Shown: positions 46,041-57,233, counted from the first letter of the stretch. The stretch is 64,000 bases of DNA from Xenopus tropicalis (GCF_000004195.4 NC_030678.2:79892904-79956903), one strand, 5' to 3'. Numbers and translations: made by a program. The notes: generated by a model not told the origin, from the sequence alone.

Positions 46041-47044
46041 GGACATGTGGTTGTGCTTTTTTTGGGGGGGGGCGGGGGAGCGGTTAGTGGGGGTAAAATA
46101 AACTAGAAAAGTAATGATGTTCCAGTGGGATGAAATAATCTCGGAACAGAACTTACCTTCTAACTACCTTAATGAGATATAATTAAAACAAATAGCTGGT
46201 GGGTAGGTGTTGAGACATCTTCAGTAAGTGCCTGTGGATGGATAATCCATATGGAGCTAAGGGTTAAATACCTGTGCTTAAAGCTTGTAGCTCCAAAGCT
46301 AATTATAAATAAATAAATAAATTACACACTCCAACATATTTGCAGCTATGAAGGTGTTTAAACACCAAAGGAATTAAAGAACATTTAAAAAAAGAGCTAC
46401 AAAGAAAGAAAGCCAACTGTAAAAAATGCAGCTAATGCAAAAGCACATAACATCCAGCTGATTGGGCCCTAGACAAGTGCCCCCCCAACATTTAGTTTTG
46501 AGTCCATGCAGACACCATGGACACTCTGGGTGATCCCAATAGGTTAATTATTCCAAGTGAGTAACCAGTGGGAAAAAAAAACTGGCATACTGAGTGACTT
46601 GCTAAGGGCTACATTGCTTGGTGCCAAGAATTGCCATTGTGGACTGTCTGGCTAAACTTGCCTGAAAATTCTGTGCTGGGATGGGTAATATTGATCCATT
46701 ATTAACATAATTGTTGTTTTCTGGCCAGATATGTGGGAAGGCAATTAAGGCCTAGGGCTGTGGTGGCAAATTATTATGGGTGGCGCCTGGGTTCTGCTGC
46801 TTAAGAAACAAGCAGAGGGTGCACATTCTGGAGCATCTCCTGAAGTTTAATATTCACAGGAGACTAATGTGATAAAAGTCATAACAGGAACATTTTCACA
46901 ATGAACAATTATTCCTCAGCACAACAATTTTTCTTTTTTGGTAAATTTAATATCGATTTTGCACACAAGCAAAGTATTTAGAGACTATGTCCACAAGTGA
47001 AAGACAGAAAGTGAATTTTTGAGTCAAAAGTAATATGCCAACTC
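46041..47044. other. Unique non-coding DNA, no feature seen
   Basis: G-rich tract at 46063-46082; otherwise nothing recognised. Confidence 0.4.
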
Positions 47045-47131
47045 TAAGCAAGCCTTAATATTGCACAAGTAACATTTTCAGTTTCGCAAGTGTTTTGCTG
47101 AAGAAAAATGGGCCAGTTTCCCTCATTACTA
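47045..47131 (-). mobile_element. Truncated TAGTGATG-family MITE
   Basis: CAGTTTCGCAAGTGTTTTGC, TGGGCCAGTTTCCCTC and the tip CATTACTA match the reverse-orientation right end. It abuts the octamer that flanks the next element. Confidence 0.5.
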
Positions 47132-47139
47132 ATGAGTAG

Positions 47140-47424
47140 TAGTGTTGAACGAATTTGTCCGATTTTTGTTCACCGGAAAATTAGCAAAACGACACAAAAA
47201 TTATTTTTTTTTAACCCGACTGCACCCATTTTTATGCAATCACGCCCATTTTGACAGAACCGCATCTATTTTGACGCATCCGTGTTTTTTTTGACATATG
47301 ACGGTTTTTCTCATGGCAAATTTTCACTGAAGTGAAAGTTGGAAGGGAGACACAATTTGCCAATGCCGAAATCCGAAAATTCACTGTGAATCTATGCCTG
47401 GCGAAAAAAATTTGCTCATCACTG
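47140..47424 (+). mobile_element. TAGTGATG-family MITE with perfect 8-bp duplication
   Basis: TAGTGTTGAACGAATTTGTC to AAATTTGCTCATCACTG, with the standard interior (GACTGCACCCATTTTTATG, CCGTGTTTTTTTTGAC) and CTATGCCTGGCGAAAAAA. ATGAGTAG is found immediately on both sides (47132-47139, 47425-47432). This is good evidence for hAT-type insertion. Confidence 0.9.
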
Positions 47425-48173
47425 ATGAGTAGCAGAAAGTTTCCATTTGACCCATTTACAACTCTTTTAAATTATCATTATATTGCCCAGTGTGAAAAAC
47501 TGTACATCTGAACCAAAATTTACCTGCTATAAACAATAAAGTTTTCATTTTCTAGGAGGTGAATTACATTACATTTAGTGGGGTGGTTTTTTTAAGCAAT
47601 AGCAACTGTATCTCTTAATAAGGAATACATTGAGAGGCATCATTTTAGGATGTTCCTAGTTCTCCATATTAAACAGATTTATGCATCTTGCTGTTAATTG
47701 ATTTTATTTTATAACTAGTATGCTCAGTTCCCCTATATTCCTAAAAACACTGGAAATATTCAGCATAATTACATTGCTAGGACTTATATAAAGTGTCTCC
47801 TGTAAGCTTAATTTTATGATCTTATTTATCAATTTAGAGGTTTTTTCCTTTTTCGAATAAACTCACAATTTAAAAAACTCAAACTTTCTTTTTTATAAAA
47901 AAATCTGAATATGAAAAACTAGATCAAATAAAATCATGTAAAAAACAACTGGAATGCCTTGAATTTGTGAGTGTAAAAGCTTCTAGATGCTGAAGTTTTA
48001 CATAGGAGTTTTCAAGTTTTTTGCACTTAATGTATATTGAACAATTTTTGAATCATAATTTGAATATTGTTTGTTTTAGTGCACAAAAATGAATCATGGA
48101 AAACATTCAAATTCAAACCTTGAAAATCACCCACATAGTGGTGAACAGTACCATGCAACTAATTAATAAATAA
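47425..48173. other. AT-rich non-coding DNA, possible decayed MITE
   Basis: The stretch 47835-48140 (TTATTTATCAATTTAGAGG and later AAACATTCAAATTCAAACC) resembles a Xenopus AT-rich MITE, but I could not fold its ends convincingly. Confidence 0.3.
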
Positions 48174-48305
48174 TAGTGATGAGTGTATCTGTCCCATTTC
48201 GCTTCGCCATAAAATTTGCAAAAAGACCAGAAAATTCGTGAACTGCATTTGTCACATGATTTTTTTGTCGCCTGCATCTTTTTTTGTCGTCATCTTTCTT
48301 GACAC
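48174..48305 (+). mobile_element. Truncated TAGTGATG-family MITE (left half)
   Basis: TAGTGATGAGTGTATCTGTC, TTTCGCTTCGCCATAAAATT and the TTTTTTGTCGCCTGCATC modules, then the sequence changes to unrelated AT-rich DNA. Confidence 0.75.
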
Positions 48306-49403
48306 TCCACAATTAAATCGACAATAAAATTGCTTCTTAATTCAGACAAGTGTCCTTTTTGTTAATCAATTGTTAATTCTCCAAATATAAGAAGTGATAA
48401 TATTTTTAGCGCATGCTAAAAATAACACTCAGTTTTTCAGACTTTAGTGAATCGGTCCCTTAATGACTTCATTTAACTCTTTTTTTTCAATTGATATCAT
48501 ATCCTAACCTTGTATCAGTTTCAAGGAAAAATGGTTCAAGACTCAAGGATAGAAAGCCTGTCTACTTGTCGTTATGTCTTGATCTGGCATTCTGGTGCAC
48601 AAATGGTTAAACTACATTAGGTTTGGATACTCCATATCACCTTACTTCCAGTGCTGAGCGCAAACCTCCTCTTTTCCATATCACAACTGTCTACGTTCTA
48701 GAAATCCAGCAACAATGAACCTCCAGCCTCCTTATCTCAAACATTTTCCAACCATTACTCTTCCATCACCCTCACGTCTTTGCTTAGATTAGGACTTTCC
48801 CTGATAAACGTCCCCTATCTTGGCCAATTATTCACTTATTCCGGCAAGCCAAGAGGCTATAGGAATCAGTAGTTATATCACAACGGGAGAAGTCAGCTGA
48901 AATACATTTCTAGACCATCAAACTGAATATTTATATACTGCAATATCTCAAACCATTAACTAATATTTCCTTTGCTTACTGGAGTGTTTCAAACTTCCCC
49001 CTCTTCTGAGAAAGATTATGTGTTAAACCCAGCGTTGACTTCAAAGTATCACCTTCAATTTTACGTCTCAAGGTGTTGGGAACTGGATTTGATTGCACAG
49101 ATCTGAGCTGGTACAGAGGCTGTAAAAGCTGTTTCACATGTCCATCTGCGGTCGAGAATTCTGAATATGAAATAAACAACCAATGTGGTGTATTGTTATA
49201 AACTGTTCATAATCTCATATTTTTCAAAACTGGTTTTACACTAGGCAGCCAATATTCTTCTGTAGCGATTAAAATGTAAAACAATATTTTTTTAAAGGAA
49301 ACATTTTACTTGTTTTTATTTATTTATGCTTCATGTAGCCATTGTAAGAGGTTTGGGGAATATCCTCAAAGACAATGAATGGTTGTTGTAACTAATCAGA
49401 AAC
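48306..49403. other. Unique non-coding DNA, no gene seen
   Basis: The segment 48310-48470 ends TGAATCGGTCCCTTAATG, resembling a MITE tip. A 67-codon minus-strand frame at 48976-49179 has no recognisable domain. Confidence 0.35.
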
Positions 49404-49972
49404 AGGACAGACAAGAGCGGGACAGAGTGGGTGTAGAAACTGAAAGAGACAGGAGCTGGACGAAACAGGGGTAGAATCAGGACAAGGCAGGAGCTGGACG
49501 AAGCAGGGGTAAAAACAGGACAAGGCAGGAACTGGACGAAGAAGGGGTAGAGATTGGACAAGGCAGGAGCTGGATGAAGCAGGGGTAGAGATAGGACAAG
49601 GCAGGAGCTGGACGAAGCAGGGGTAGAGATAGGACAAGGCAGGAACTGGACGAAGAAGGGGTAGAGATAGGACAAGGCAGGAGCTGGATGAAGCAGGAGT
49701 AGAGACAGGACAAGGCAGGAGCTGGACGAAGCAGGGGTAGAGATAGGACAAGGCAGGAGCTGGACGAAGCAGGGGTAGAGATAGGACAAGGCAGGAGCTG
49801 GATGAAGCAGGAGTAGAGACAGGACAAGGCAGGAGCTGGACGAAGCAGGAGTAGAGACAGGACAAGGCAGGAGCTGGACGAAGCAGGAGTAGAGACAGGA
49901 CAAGGCAGGAGCAGGCATAAAGACAGAATAATGCAGGCAAGAGGTGGAGTGGGTGTAGAGTCAGGACTAGGT
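49404..49972. repeat. Minisatellite, 38-bp unit, about 15 copies
   Basis: Unit starts GGACAAGGCAGGAGCTGGAC and continues GAAGCAGGGGTAGAGATA, with starts at 49518, 49556, 49594, 49632 and 49670 showing an exact 38-bp period. The first and last units are degenerate. Because 38 is not a multiple of three and the antisense unit lacks stops, all three minus-strand frames stay open for about 200 codons; these are not genes. Confidence 0.95.
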
Positions 49973-50689
49973 AAGTGGCTGACAAATAAGACTTCTGGGC
50001 TGGGAAAATACAACCTGCCAGTTGCTCTTCCAGACCAGTGGTTAATGGTTAAGTCAAGCTGCCATGAGGTTCCTGGGTTGATTTTCAAAAGAGCCTTATA
50101 GCCATGACATTAACCTTCCTTTAAGTTATAATAAGTGCTTTGCGATGTCACATGTCTCATTAATCTAAACCATGTGGATGAACTATTAATTATATAAAAT
50201 AAGTAATATGTGTGTGTGATGGTGTAACTTCACAATTTGATCTTCATTTGAAACAGGAAAGCTTTGTCTCAAATTACACATTATCTGAGAAAAAACATTA
50301 ATTTGATGCTGTTACAATCACGCTTATATTATACCAAGGAAATTCATGTGCCAACTTTGAACGAGTTACTTGCAACTTTGAGATCTCACAAAGTAAAGTT
50401 CTGCTTCTCATGTGTGCCTAATAAGACCATCACGTTTTGCTGAACAGGAAGGTGAGACTTTATATGCGCAGACTTTCATATGCGTACGTACACACACCTT
50501 TATTAGTGTTTCAAAATACTGTTCTCTTTCATAAAACAATAACTTGGATTTTACCCAGATTTTCCCATCTTATGTGTAAATGTTGATAGATGTGTGAAAC
50601 ATCTCTGGCTCATTTCTCTGTTGTAGCAAGTTCCATGAGAATGCCTTGTCAATAAACAGCTGAATTAAGTGATCGTTATATGAGCTCCC
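49973..50689. other. Unique non-coding DNA, no feature seen
   Basis: No repeat termini or gene structure noticed. Confidence 0.4.
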
Positions 50690-51015
50690 TTAAAGGAGAA
50701 GGAAAGGCTAAATCACTGGGAGGTATCAAATGTTAGCCCCCCCCCCCAGTGATTATAATCACTTACCTGATTCCCCTGGCCGGTGCTCCTGTTAAAAGGT
50801 TTTATGCAAGCAAGCGTACCTTTTTCTTCTGTCTTCTTTCTTCAGAATCCCAGAGCCGATGCATACCACCAAGTCAGTTTATCACTCCACTGCGCATGTG
50901 CGAAGATCGAAGGAGGAGCACTCGCCCTCATACAACCCGACTGTTTCAGGTAAGCGATTAAAGTAAACTAATATTTTGGCACCCCGCAGTAATGTAGCCT
51001 TTCCTTCTCTATTAA
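50690..51015. mobile_element. T2/Kolobok-type MITE with TTAA duplication
   Basis: TTAAAGGAGAAGGAAAGGCT at 50690 and AGCCTTTCCTTCTCTATTAA to 51015, with TTAA at both edges. The interior GTGATTATAATCACTTACCT and GGCCGGTGCTCC followed by CTGCGCATGTGCG is shared with 17972-18170. A C12 tract lies near 50739-50749. Confidence 0.9.
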
Positions 51016-51780
51016 GTGTGATCATATGTGAAGGATCATTTCCTAGCATAGTTTAGCTACTGCATGAACCTGGGTTACCCAGCAAAAAGATAATTTAATT
51101 TCTCTGCATCACGTGTGTACCAGCAGTCTGCTGTACAACCTCTGTGTTGATCTTGGGTAGGCCCCTTTCATGCCTGGGATCACACATGGTGTCAGTTCTC
51201 TGGTAGTTATTTGTTTTTGCTGTAGATGAACATTTGCTATGAGTTATTGTAGTAAAACAAATTTTCGCCCACATAAGTAAATGAGTGCCATTGAAATTTG
51301 TCTATACAGCAGAAGTGGCTCTGAGTTGTAAACCTCGACTAGCTAAGGTCCTCCAATGGAGGCAGCACATGGCTATGTAAATGCTAAGTTATCTAGTAAA
51401 TGCTTACTGCTGATTGGTTGCTTTAGGAGAATACACCTGTTGCATACGTAATGGAGAACCAAAGCTTAACCAAAGAAGTAGGGCAGAAATGCTGCATATT
51501 ATGTTTTGGGGTTCTGTACCAGCCCAAGGCAACCACATCCCTTTAGCAGGGAAGATCTGTGTCTCTGAAGATGCCCCAGTAGCCCCCATCTTGTTTTCTG
51601 CTGATTCCCTGCACACACTCCCTGCTGCTGTCAGTTACTGAACTTAGGGGCCGACTCACAATATACTGTATATATAGAATATAAATGTCACAATATAAGG
51701 CTGATTAGTAATTTAATCAGATTCACATTAAATGGCATTTCAAAACCAGTGAAATTAGTGTCAAAATGGAATAATCAGCC
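51016..51780. other. Unique non-coding DNA, no gene seen
   Basis: Two 70-75 codon frames oppose each other at 51404-51641 without recognisable domains. Confidence 0.35.
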
Positions 51781-51940
51781 CACTTATTTGACATGACATG
51801 CAACTTTTTCCTCACTCTGTGAATTTTTGTTGCACCAAATTTTTGCAGCAGTTTCGTACAAGAATTAGCCAATGGAGAAATTTGGAATTTCACAACGAAT
51901 CCATGCCTTGTGACAATAATCACCTCATTGCTACTGATTG
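51781..51940 (+). mobile_element. Decayed TAGTGATG-family MITE
   Basis: GCAACTTTTTCCTCACTCTG, TTGCACCAAATTTTTGCAGC, GCCAATGGAGAAATTTGGAA and GAATCCATGCC follow the family order. Both termini are degraded. Confidence 0.6.
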
Positions 51941-51961
51941 ACGCAGTATTATATTCCGAAA

Positions 51962-52110
51962 ACTGCTGGCAACTCTACTTTATGGCTTGGGACCTAGGAT
52001 TTTCTGGATAAGGGTTATTTTTTTCTTGTAATTTGGATCAACTCTAAAAGTCTACTAAAAACCTTCACAAGACTGTCTCCCAGTGAAGTTAATCATAGTC
52101 AGAATATGTC
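51962..52110 (-). mobile_element. Fragment of an ACAGGTATGGGATC-family element
   Basis: GGATTTTCTGGATAAGGGTT, TTGTAATTTGGATCAAC and AAAAGTCTACTAAAAACC match the reverse of about 42480-42575. Confidence 0.55.
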
Positions 52111-52393
52111 CACACTATATAAAAAAAATTGTATAAAAGTAAGAGGTTATTGTAAATTCATTATGATACTTCTATCCTACTTTTGTTCCCATTTTTATCC
52201 AACTTTTTGTGGTTGTATCCTACAGGCACAGGAAGAGTCATATGATAATATCACCTGTACAGGGAACTGCTATAGATCTATGTCTACATAGGTATTCATC
52301 TGTATTAAGCCTATTACACCAGAGCTGATTTAGGGCTCTGGCACACGGGGAGATTAGTCGCCCGCGACAAATCTCCCTTGTCACGGGCGACTT

Positions 52394-53965
52394 CCGTATA
52401 AGCCAAGTTTTTCAGCACTAAAAAATGTGCTGAAGAAGTAACCCTCGGCCTATACTCGCGTATATACGGTATATGGATTCCCAGATGAAATGCGCTCGTT
52501 GCGCGCACATCCCCCCTCCCCCTTGGACGACCGTTCGTGCATCGTGCACGCCGCATCGTTGTACCAATAAGGGACGCCCAGAAGTTGCGACACGGAAGTG
52601 CATCGGCACGGAACCGAAACACGGAAAGGGATGCGCACCTGCGGCTTCATACGGTGCATCGTTGCACCAGAGACTTTGATTGTAGTCAATCCAAAGTGGA
52701 ATGCAGGCCATAGAGGAGTGCCTTGGTCTAACCAGGGGCATGTATGGGAACCTGCTGGCTGCCCCACTGGGCTCATCTGAGTGTAAATTCCCAAGTGGGC
52801 AGCGCAGTGGGAGCAGCCCCAGGAGACAACATCACCCCAACAGGCTCATTAAGGTACTAACACTGGGCAATAATCCCAATTATATATTGGGGCTGTACAG
52901 CTGCTAAGGCTTCAGGTTCTGTAATGAGCAGATTATTCTCTATGGCGGGTGGGACAAGAATGCACAATGCCCCAGCTATTGCCCATGGGGCAGTTTTGCA
53001 TGCTGATGCCATCCCATGTGTTTCAGGCATTACTTGATAGGACAGGAAATTTCCCACTCAGAAAACAAAATGCCCTGACTTTTGAGTGCACCCTCGACCC
53101 TAGCCCTGGAGATGCCATTGAAAGGGATGGATTCCAAGTGTTTTGTTGGCTGAGTTGGAAATGACCCGGGCGTACGTGCCATTGCCCTAAAGGGGCTTGC
53201 TAGTGCCCCTGATTTAGTTGCTTTAGTCGAGGCCGAGGCCATTGATATGAATGGGGTGGAATTTGGGTCATTTTGTCAGCCATGTGCTGAGCTGGGCAGC
53301 AGGATTGCTCCCACTTGTGAGTTTTTCTGTGGACCTCTATTCATAGTGCACCATGTAAAGGGAGAAGGAGGAATGAGCAAGAGTGGGTCTTCTTGCAGGG
53401 ATTTTTAAATGTTGAAGGAAAAGATTAGTGAGGTTTTTATACACAACATATTATATATATATTTTATATATAAGTACATTTTAAAGGAATACTGTCATGA
53501 TTTTTATGGTATAGTTTTAGTTCTAAATTACACTGTTTACATAGCAAATAAAATTGTGTTCTTGAGCCAACAAATGTATTTTTTTGGTTGTAATATAGGT
53601 GTGTTGGCAGCCATCTCAGTGCATTGTGCTTGGGTCTGAGTTTTGAGAAGAAGCCAGCGCTACACATTAGAACTGCTTTCAGGTAACCTGTTGTTTCTCC
53701 TACTCCCATGTAACTGGAGGAATCGCAAGCCGCACAAGGATTTCTTACTACTGCGTGCTATTCTGATATCTACTGGGAGCTGCTATCTTGATGCTTTCAC
53801 ATTGTTCTGCTAATTGGCTGCTGGAAGGGGGGTGATATCACTTCAACTTGCAGTAGCGGCTGCACCCTAGGCTTATTCTCGAGTCAATTAGTTTTTCCAG
53901 TTTTCTTAGGTAAAATTAGGTACCTCGGCTTATATTCGGATTGGCTTATACTCGAGTATATACAG
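52394..53965. mobile_element. CCGTATA-type element nested in the 52333 MITE
   Basis: The left end CCGTATAAGCCAAGTTTTTC and right end GGCTTATACTCGAGTATATACAG are degraded inverted termini. TT (probably once TA) and TA flank it. The subterminal words CTCGGCCTATACTCGCGTAT and CCTCGGCTTATATTCGG recur inside both arms. About 52450-53240 is GC-rich and CpG-bearing with no convincing gene; a TTAA-type MITE piece starts at 53482. Confidence 0.7.
53482..53852. mobile_element. TTAA-type MITE, right end missing, inside the composite
   Basis: TTTAAAGGAATACTGTCATG, then CACTGTTTACATAGCAAATA, GGCAGCCATCTCAGTGCATT and CTACTGGGAGCTGCTATC follow a Xenopus Kolobok-like family I recall. It stops near GCAGTAGCGGCTGC, where the right arm of the CCGTATA element begins, without the expected CATGACAGTATCCCTTTAA end. 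Confidence 0.65.
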
Positions 53966-54189
53966 TAATCTCCCCGAATTACAATGTAAGTCGGCGGTGG
54001 GATGGCACACGCTGCGCAGGCGATTTCGGCAAATCGCGGGCAAATAATCTCCCCGTGTGCCAGAGCCCTTAGAGAATAGTGTCTCTTTAAACACTTGCAC
54101 AAGAAGTAAGAGAATTAATACTAACAGCACATACTAAGTTACTGTTTAATGATAATACAATTTCCTTAATATCAATAATTCCTATAAAT

Positions 54190-54800
54190 CTTAGATTGTT
54201 CTCTTTTAATTGCCCATTCTTCACCATTTTATTTATTTGCATTCTTAAAAAAAAAAATGACCGAAGGAACTGGGCTTTTTAGTAGCTTGAGGAAAGACAA
54301 TGCTTCTATAAATTACTTCTGCGCTTTAAAAAAGACCTTTATTTACTTTCCCATCAAAAACGGCAATGCATAATTTACTCCCACGACCCCAGCACTGATT
54401 ATATGGGAATATTACTTATATGTAAGAAGCAGGTAAATTCTATTGTCGTTATTCCACTAATTAGGCTTCACAACAGCCGTGTTTCCCTGAATGGAGTATT
54501 ATAGTAATATGCATAGGACTGGAAAACATGGCTCAATATTTCAAGGCTAGCATGGCACTTTGAATATTATAGGCTCACAGTTTGCAATGCAAATACATTG
54601 CCTTCTAGCAGAAAGCAGAAGTTAAGTTGACAAACTTCGAAACTTGGAACAAACTGCACCCGGCAACAGAGCCACAAATTTGGGAAAATGGAAAATAAAG
54701 GGAAAAAGTTAAGAAGTCAATAGATTTGCGGTCAGAAGACTCAAGTGTTAATCATTTTGAAAATTAGTTTTCTATGGAAAAATCTATATGCTAATTAACT
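54190..54800. promoter_or_regulatory. Candidate conserved non-coding region
   Basis: Repeat-free block with CCACTAATTAGGCTTC, GTTTGCAATGCAAATACATT (octamer-like), CTAATTAACTCAATGG and several GCATAATT-like words. One of the longest uninterrupted unique stretches with an enhancer-like texture. Confidence 0.3.
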
Positions 54801-55539
54801 CAATGGCTTTTTCTAATGGGTCTACCATTGGGGTCACTCGAAAAAACACTGAGTTGTTACTGTTTAAAATTCCATCTTATTAATAGCTAGACGCTGGTAA
54901 GGTTTGGAATTGCTACGTGGTATCAAATGTCTTCCTGCATTCACCACTTCAGTGCATTTGTTAAATTGCTGGTCTGTTTAGTGGTTATAGAATATATAGT
55001 AATCTGAACTATATGCAAAGTTAACTCAATGAAGAATATACAGTATATATAAATCTATCATCTGTCTGTCTGTCTGTCTGTCTATCTATCATCTCTATCT
55101 ACAGAATCTGTCATCTGTATGCACTTCTATACTGTTTGATTATGGATCATTTTATTTAGTGGATTTGGAAACAAGTGATTTTTTTTGGGGGGGGAGGAAG
55201 AAATAGTTTATAATAGTTTATATTCTATATTTTAAATATATTACTTATTAGCAACTCAGCAAGGCCCATTTAATATGATGTTTAGAGAGCGCGGAGGGAC
55301 TGTGGAGCCAGCTGTGGCTCAGTTCCCTCCGTGCTTGTAAGGGGTTAACTTACCCAGCCAGTGCAGTCAGGAAAGTGCAGCCCCCCTTGCTCGCTCCTCC
55401 TCCCTCCCCCTCTGTGCCTGCATTCCCGCGCTGCTGCCACTCTTCTTCCGGATTCCACCGAGAGGCATCCCCCTCCCACCCTCCCTGTTTAAGCACACTC
55501 TGTTTAAAAAAAAAAAAAGTTATCATATCAATATAAATT
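54801..55539. other. Non-coding DNA with simple repeats
   Basis: A CTGT/CTAT microsatellite at 55061-55100, a G run near 55188-55198, and a short inverted repeat GCGGAGGGACTG with CAGTTCCCTCCG-type arms at about 55290-55333, followed by C-rich DNA and an A12 tract at 55507-55519. Confidence 0.45.
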
Positions 55540-55790
55540 TGTGGTTTGTCACAGCAAATGGCAGGGGGTAGTCCTTGCCCATTTAAGTTCTGATGTTGTC
55601 TTATGGCTTCTACATGCTCACTGCGTTCGCAGTGGCCGGCATTCGTTAACAAAACGGTTTAAGATGTTTGGAAAAGTTGAATATACATGGCAAGGACTAA
55701 TTTTGGAGGTTGTATTTGATAATAAAGCTGTGGCCAAACTCCACCCACACAACGGTGTCATTGCGTCTTTTGTCAGCTAGGTGCAACGGG
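55540..55790 (+). mobile_element. Possible LTR-type segment ending AATAAAGCTGTGGCC
   Basis: AATAAAGCTGTGGCCAAACTCC (signal 55721-55726) follows a T/G-rich stretch. The 15-base core is identical to the one at 10307. Boundaries unknown; retroelement nature inferred. Confidence 0.35.
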
Positions 55791-55935
55791 CAAGAGAGAT
55801 AATGGGAGGGAACAAGTCTCCACAGTCACACTGTGGAAAGCTCATTCGTTTTCAGCAAACAATCTCTTAAGATTCATATCCTATTAGTACTTCTCCTATC
55901 AGTCAAGATTACATAATCTCTTCCCTTCTCATATG

Positions 55936-56447
55936 TAGTGATGTAGCGAACATCGCTGAAAATGTTCGCGAACCCGTTCGCGGACTTTCGCCAAAACTCG
56001 CGAATATTCGCGAACTTTGCGAACCCCATAGACTTCAATGGGAAGGCGAACTTTAAAACCTAGAAAAGCCATTTCTGGCCAGAAAACTGATTTTAAAGTT
56101 GTTTAAAGGGTGCCCCGACCTGGACAGTGGCATGCAGGAGGGGGATCAAGGGCAAAAACTTCTCTGAAAAATACTTGTAAAAAAAACGCCAAAAAAAAAC
56201 CGCAAAAAAATAACGCAAAAAAAAAAAAAAACGCAAGCTATTCCTATGTATATGCATAGGCGATAAAACGAAGCAAAAAAACGCGGCGGAAAAACCAAGG
56301 CGAAAAAACGCGGCGCCAAAAAAAACGCGGTGAACCCAAAGTGGCGAACATCGGCAAAAGTCCGCGAATTTGCGCGAACGCGAACACCCGATGTTCGCGC
56401 GAATTAGTTCGCCGGCGAACAGTTCGCTACATCTCTACTCATATGAT
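55936..56447 (+). mobile_element. TAGTGATGTAGCGAAC MITE, perfect 8-bp duplication CTCATATG
   Basis: TAGTGATGTAGCGAACAT at the left pairs with GTTCGCTACATCTCTA at the right. CTCATATG flanks both sides exactly (55928-55935, 56448-56455). The interior is CpG-rich with GCGAA modules and the word CCCATAGACTTCAATGGG. The copy at 57870-58368 is nearly identical. hAT-type by duplication length and TAGNG tip; no transposase. Confidence 0.95.
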
Positions 56448-56528
56448 GCTCTTATATCTGCAGGGAGAGGTACAGCTGGGCTGCACACTTTAGGCCTTGC
56501 CCACATTTTGCCTAAAGAGTGTCATAAT

Positions 56529-56872
56529 TAGTGATAGGTGAAATGTTTCACCAGGCATGGATTCGTGGCGAATTTCCACGTTTCGCCATTGGCGGATTGT
56601 TTCGCGGAACGGATGAAAAAATTTGCTGCTCGGCCAAAAATTGTCACAAGAATAGTCGCAGGCGTCAAAAGAATAGTTGCACGTCCAAATTGTCACAAGA
56701 ATAGTCGCAGGTGTCAAAAAAATTGTTGCACCTCCAAATAGTCGCAGGTGTCAAAAGAATAGTCGCGGGTGGCAATTTTTTTTCCGCGTGACATTTTCAC
56801 CGGTTCACAAATCTTTTGAAAGATTCGCAAATTTATTGGCAAAGTGATTCGGGACAGATTCGCTCATCACTA
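56529..56872 (-). mobile_element. TAGTGATG-family MITE, reverse, perfect 8-bp duplication GTCATAAT
   Basis: TAGTGATAGGTGAAATGTTT to GATTCGCTCATCACTA, with the octamer GTCATAAT exact on both sides (56521-56528, 56873-56880). A GTCGCAGGTGTCAAAA-like module is tandemly repeated about four times in the centre (about 56645-56770). Confidence 0.95.
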
Positions 56873-56893
56873 GTCATAATACATACATACATC

Positions 56894-57233
56894 ATTAAAC
56901 CACAATTTTTTTTCAAAAAAATTAATTTTTTCTAATTTTTAGAACTTTTCATAATGACCACAATAATATGCCATATGCCAATGTGCCATTGAGTCCTATG
57001 GAACGCTTCCAAAATCATGCATTGAAGTTTCAAAGCCAGAAGGTTTTTGCGCCTTTTAAGATCGTTCGGATACGAAAATTTTGTGACTTTCGGATCGCAA
57101 CCACAATATTTTTGTACGACCAAGAAAATAATTTTCGCGCAATTTTCGCACATCAGAATTATTGTGGTTACTCCAAATTTCTTCCAGTAGTGCTTTTAAT
57201 TGGCGAAAATTTGTGGTTTAATGAATGGGCCCC
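56894..57233. mobile_element. MITE, ATTAAACCACAATTTT termini
   Basis: CATTAAACCACAATTTTT (56893 onward) and AAAATTTGTGGTTTAATG (to about 57223) are inverted. The right side continues to GGGCCCC while the left lacks this extension. The centre carries ATTGAGTCCTATGGAACGCT and CCAAAATCATGC, also found in the GGGGCTGATTTACTAA copy near 61185. Confidence 0.75.

Larger units (their letters stand above)
52333..54068. mobile_element. MITE, TIR GGGCTCTGGCACACGGGGAG, split by a nested insertion
   Basis: The left part GGGCTCTGGCACACGGGGAG with CGCCCGCGACAAATCTCCC (52333-52391) and the right part TAATCTCCCCGAATTAC to CTCCCCGTGTGCCAGAGCCC (53966-54068) form one element. TTA flanks both ends (52330-52332, 54069-54071), a PIF/Harbinger-type duplication. 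The two parts rejoin at a TA if the inner element 52394-53965 is removed. Confidence 0.85.

Noticed and set aside
49331..50088. Three antisense frames of 195-203 codons (SSCLVLSLP-type repeats)
   Set aside because: Products of the 38-bp minisatellite; all three frames are open and encode the same peptide cycle.
52314..52794. Overlapping minus-strand frames of 102-114 codons in GC-rich DNA
   Set aside because: They run across transposon termini, and several frames are open because of GC content.
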